A DNA stretch of 64,000 bases. It comes from Rhizobium sp. LC145. GTDB taxonomy: Bacteria > Pseudomonadota > Alphaproteobacteria > Rhizobiales > Rhizobiaceae. Position 1 is the first letter of the stretch. Every line of letters begins with the position of its first letter. Positions 61,213-64,000 of this stretch are shown here, one piece after another. The notes under the pieces are model-generated. The model worked only from the letters and a program-made list of their open reading frames with translations, was not told where the DNA came from and did not search any database. Location: NCBI RefSeq assembly GCF_001005825.1, contig NZ_LBHV01000012.1, forward strand, positions 1 through 64,000. Direction: 5' to 3'. The translations under genes were made by a program, and so were the position numbers.

Positions 61213-61407
61213 TCAGGAACGATCACGGACGATTTTGGGGTTGCCCTCAGCCAGGCCGTCCTTCTTCAGCCCATCACGATGGTTCGTCGGTGCCTTACCG
61301 ACACGTTCCCGCTCATGTGCGTCGGGACCGGCAACAATAGTACCCGGTTTGGTACTATCTCGGCCTTCGCCTTCCTTGCGATTGTTAGGTCGAGCCTCCT
61401 GAGCCAT
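61213..61407 (-). CDS. Small hydrophilic basic protein
   Basis: 64 residues from the ATG at 61407, with AAGGAGG nine bases upstream. The whole protein is charged and Gly/Asp/Lys/Arg-rich (MAQEARPNNRKEGEGRDSTKPG...GLKKDGLAEGNPKIV), with no hydrophobic core, so it is probably disordered. Such proteins are often general-stress or dormancy related. It converges on katG, sharing the 61163-61200 hairpin at its 3' side. No family was named. Confidence 0.55.
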   Translation of the reverse strand: MAQEARPNNRKEGEGRDSTKPGTIVAGPDAHERERVGKAPTNHRDGLKKDGLAEGNPKIVRDRS

Positions 61408-61436
61408 GATATGCAACCTCCTTTTCTTGATCTGTG

Positions 61437-61750
61437 ATCTTAACGGCGGATGCCTTCGCCTTGTTCCCATGGCCGGTGAACAACCCTCAGTCCTCCACCT
61501 AAGCCTCCTCGGGCCTGATCCTGCGCCCAGAAAAGAATTGCCGCCTATGTGTGTGCCCTGCCGCTAGACAATACTACGGCCATTTTAACTGGTTATCCGT
61601 CCAATTTAAATCGAAAGCCCGGCCGATTTAAATTTGACAGGATGCACCTATCTCAGAACCGTCTCTGGTATGTGACGCGCTCGTGGCTCCAAGATTGTGT
61701 CTCGGACGGGCCACCGTTAGTGGCGGTGGCGGCATTCTCCAGGCAACAAA
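61437..61750. other. Intergenic stretch with a perfect AT-rich inverted repeat
   Basis: 314 bases between the small hydrophilic gene and the ABC ATPase gene, both on the minus strand. ATTTAAATCG at 61604-61613 and CGATTTAAAT at 61624-61633 are perfect inverse complements with a ten-base GC-rich spacer; one more base extends each arm. It could be a regulator site for the small gene or a transcript end for the ATPase gene. Nothing else was recognised. Confidence 0.55.
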
Positions 61751-62833
61751 TCACCTCATGCGCATGCCATTATCATTGAAGACAAAGCTTCGGGCGGCAG
61801 GGAACGCAAGCTTTACAAAATCGCCGTTTGCAGGCTGCCTATCGCCCCGGCTTTCAATGGTGACGCTTTGCCCGTCCGCCAAGCGGCAATAGACGTAACA
61901 GGTGCCGCCAAGATATTCGGTGAACTCCACAATTGCTGGCGGTCCGTCCTTGTCGCTCACCGCGATCTCAATATGCTCAGGCCGGATGCCGAATTTCAGG
62001 GTCGTTCCCTCGGAGGGTTTGTTCTGAAGCATCGGGGCTGGCAATAGCGCCTCGCCTATCCGAATACGGCCCTCAGTCCAAACCCCTTCCAGCAGGTTCA
62101 TACGTGGGGAGCCGATGAAGCCGGCGACAAAGATATTGGCCGGATCCTCGTACACCTGTCGCGGCGTGCCGACCTGCTCGATTCGGCCGTCACGCAGGAT
62201 GACGATGCGGTCGGCGAGCGTCATGGCTTCCGTCTGGTCATGGGTGACGTAAATCATCGTATTGCCGAGGTCACGGTGCAGACGGGCGATCTCGATACGC
62301 ATCGAGACGCGCAGTTCCGCGTCGAGATTGGACAGCGGCTCATCGAAGAGAAAGACATCCGGTTTGCGCACGATGGCCCGGCCGATCGCCACGCGTTGTC
62401 GCTGACCACCGGAAAGCTGTCCCGGTCGCCGGTCCAGCAGATGCTCAATCTTCAGGATCGACGCCGCCTGCGCGACGCGGCCATCGATTTCCGCCGTGGC
62501 GGTCCGCGACATCTTCAGACCGAACGCCAGATTGTCACGGACGGTCATATGCGGGTAAAGCGCATAGGACTGGAAGACCATGGCAATGCCTCGGTCCGAA
62601 GGATCAAGGTCGGTGACATCGCGCCCTTTGATGGTAACCTCTCCATCGGTGACTTCCTCTAGCCCGGCGATCATACGCAGCAGCGTCGACTTGCCGCATC
62701 CGGACGGCCCCACGAAAACGACGAACTCGCCCTCGCCAATCGTCAGATCGATCCCGTGGATGACTGCAAGGCTGCCGTAACTCTTGCGCACATCGCTCAA
62801 GGTCAGACTTGTGGGGTGTGCTTGGTTCGTCAT
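61751..62833 (-). CDS. Carbohydrate ABC transporter ATPase (UgpC/MsmK type)
   Basis: 360 residues. Walker A GPSGCGKST, signature LSGGQRQRVAIGRAIV, Walker B VFLFDEPLSNLD, plus the C-terminal TOBE/MalK-like regulatory domain (LKFGIRPEHIEIA...VEFTEYLGGTCYVYC). This is the ATPase of CUT1 sugar importers. The matching permeases and binding protein are not in the window. It follows the GH127 gene by nine bases, so it probably serves uptake of the sugar released by that enzyme. Confidence 0.95.
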   Translation of the reverse strand: MTNQAHPTSLTLSDVRKSYGSLAVIHGIDLTIGEGEFVVFVGPSGCGKSTLLRMIAGLEEVTDGEVTIKGRDVTDLDPSDRGIAMVFQSYALYPHMTVRDNLAFGLKMSRTATAEIDGRVAQAASILKIEHLLDRRPGQLSGGQRQRVAIGRAIVRKPDVFLFDEPLSNLDAELRVSMRIEIARLHRDLGNTMIYVTHDQTEAMTLADRIVILRDGRIEQVGTPRQVYEDPANIFVAGFIGSPRMNLLEGVWTEGRIRIGEALLPAPMLQNKPSEGTTLKFGIRPEHIEIAVSDKDGPPAIVEFTEYLGGTCYVYCRLADGQSVTIESRGDRQPANGDFVKLAFPAARSFVFNDNGMRMR

Positions 62834-62842
62834 TACCCGTTC

Positions 62843-64000
62843 CTATTTCTCGGCCTGCAGCCAGACGAGCATGCTGCCCGGCTCGCGATTGTCCCAGAGA
62901 TGGTAGGGCACGAGGCGTATCGAGGCCGGTTTGCGGCCTGCCGGCGCCGTGCGATAGAGTGCATCGCCCCACGCGGTCGTATCCTCCCGTTCAACCGCCA
63001 GATCGATAGCAATCGCTCCGTTGAGAGTGGGCAGCACCTCGGTTTGTGCCTGCGACAGGCTCTTCGGAACGACGATGGCATTCAGGTCGCTGCCGTTATC
63101 GGTCTCCTCCACACAATAGACAAGCGGCCCGCGCATCAGCGCGACACGGCCAACGTCCTGTCGGACCTTCGGATTGGCATATTGTGGCCGCAGCGAGAGC
63201 GGCAGGAACAAGGCCACCCTGTCGCCCTCCCCCCATTCGCGCTCGATGCGAGCATAACCGTCGACCGTAATCTTCGAGAGGTCCAGCATCTCCCCATTGA
63301 CGCTGAGCGTCGCACCCTCTGCCCACTCCGGAATGCGTAGCGAGAGCGCGAAATGCGCCGGTTCTGCGAGTTCGGCGTTGATGGCGATGCTTCCCTCCCA
63401 GGGATAGTTGGTGGTTTGCTTCAGCGACACCCTGGCGCCGTTGGCAAGCTCGCAGCGCAATGTGCTTTCGCCGTAGAGATGCACGGCGATTTCATCATCG
63501 GCCACCGCATACATATAGGAGCCGATCGACGTGACGAGCCGCGCGATGTTTGGCGGGCAGCAGGGGCAATGATGCCACTTCCAGCGATGGTGTTTGCCCG
63601 TCGATTCAAGGGGATTGTCATAGAAGAAGGTCTTGCCGTCGATGGACAGACCCGGGAGAGCGCCGTTGTAGAGAGCCTGCTCCATGATGTCGGCATAGCG
63701 CCGGTCCGGCCCGCGGCCGAGCATCCGATTTGCCCAGAAGACCAGCCCGACCGAGGCGCAGGTCTCCGCATAGGCCGTGTCGTTGGGCAGATCGTAGTAA
63801 TCAGTGAAGCCCTCGTTGGAGGCCGCCGGGCCAATCCCGCCGGTAACGTACATCTGCTTGGTCACCACGTCGTCCCAGAGCGCGTCCAACGCGTCCGTCA
63901 GGCTGTCGTCCTTGTATTCGGTGGCGATGTCCGCCATGCCGGAATAGAGGTACATGGCGCGCACGGCATGCCCCACAACCTTCCTCTGCTCGCGAACAGG
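62843..64000 (-). CDS. GH127-family glycosidase, beta-L-arabinofuranosidase-like (5' end outside window)
   Basis: About 385 residues of the C-terminal part; the frame is still open at the window edge, where PVREQRKVVGHAVRAMYLY matches the family. The catalytic and zinc-binding Cys cluster is visible as WHHCPCCPPNIARL, and the preceding FWANRMLGRGPDRRYADIMEQALYNGALPGLSIDG is characteristic. The C-terminal beta domain is complete (LRIPEWAEGATLSVNGE). The family removes beta-L-arabinofuranose from plant glycans. It is the upstream partner of the ABC ATPase. Confidence 0.93.
   Translation of the reverse strand, partial: PVREQRKVVGHAVRAMYLYSGMADIATEYKDDSLTDALDALWDDVVTKQMYVTGGIGPAASNEGFTDYYDLPNDTAYAETCASVGLVFWANRMLGRGPDRRYADIMEQALYNGALPGLSIDGKTFFYDNPLESTGKHHRWKWHHCPCCPPNIARLVTSIGSYMYAVADDEIAVHLYGESTLRCELANGARVSLKQTTNYPWEGSIAINAELAEPAHFALSLRIPEWAEGATLSVNGEMLDLSKITVDGYARIEREWGEGDRVALFLPLSLRPQYANPKVRQDVGRVALMRGPLVYCVEETDNGSDLNAIVVPKSLSQAQTEVLPTLNGAIAIDLAVEREDTTAWGDALYRTAPAGRKPASIRLVPYHLWDNREPGSMLVWLQAEK

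Noticed and set aside
1..64000. CRISPR arrays, rRNA genes, complete insertion sequences and phage structural genes
   Set aside because: No regular spacer-repeat series, ribosomal RNA sequence, transposase or phage structural protein was recognised.

Overview
The window looks like chromosome, chromid or large-plasmid DNA of an alphaproteobacterium of the order Hyphomicrobiales, most likely Rhizobiaceae (Rhizobium/Agrobacterium-like). The reasons are the GC-rich coding DNA, the many ABC, TRAP and TTT transporters next to their own LysR, GntR, IclR or AraC regulators, a divergent oxyR-katG pair, and the general style of the proteins. No rRNA gene, complete tRNA gene or CRISPR array was seen. This placement is inferred from protein style, not from a marker gene.

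Layout. 0-5 kb: the end of a zinc alcohol dehydrogenase gene, an SDR gene, a non-canonical NRAMP transporter, and a GlxA-type regulator divergent from a small membrane protein. 5-12 kb: a tightly packed seven-gene minus-strand run (COG0523 GTPase, two small proteins, FecBCD-type ABC transporter, SAM methyltransferase) divergent from a second COG0523 GTPase, with Zur-like operators between the two GTPases. This reads as a zinc-starvation unit. 12-18 kb: a LysR gene divergent from a six-gene run (MFS exporter, cyclophilin-like protein, Tat-exported hydrolase, SDR, carboxymuconolactone-decarboxylase-like protein, cupin). 18-24.5 kb: a scarred zone with a Fic protein, a broken and partly inverted solute-binding-protein gene, an intact hipBA toxin-antitoxin pair, a multiply frameshifted helicase gene cut off at a 3' tRNA fragment, and unassigned DNA.

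24.5-34 kb: a peptide-type ABC transporter with three metallohydrolase-family proteins (M24 and two M20) and a divergent GntR regulator. 34-38 kb: a mazEF-like pair with a palindromic operator, an exported SDR facing an AraC regulator, and small genes. 38.3-41.4 kb: a PAP2 phosphatase and a two-component system bracketed by two nearly identical 67-bp palindromic repeats. 41-48 kb: a sugar-acid-like catabolic unit (TctCBA transporter, DapA-family lyase, IclR regulator, DhaK/DhaL kinase) in which two matching operators tie both transcription units to one regulator. 48-55 kb: a TRAP transporter with a split transketolase and an SDR, facing a GcvA-type LysR gene.

55-64 kb: an AbiE-like nucleotidyltransferase/winged-helix pair, oxyR-katG for peroxide defence, a small hydrophilic protein, and the start of a carbohydrate unit (MsmK/UgpC-type ATPase and a GH127 glycosidase that runs off the end). 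The strongest candidates for new biology are the zinc-regulated metallophore-like operon, the paired 45-54 kb ketose/keto-acid modules, the repeat-bracketed phosphatase/two-component module, and the tRNA-derived junction at 24.03 kb.
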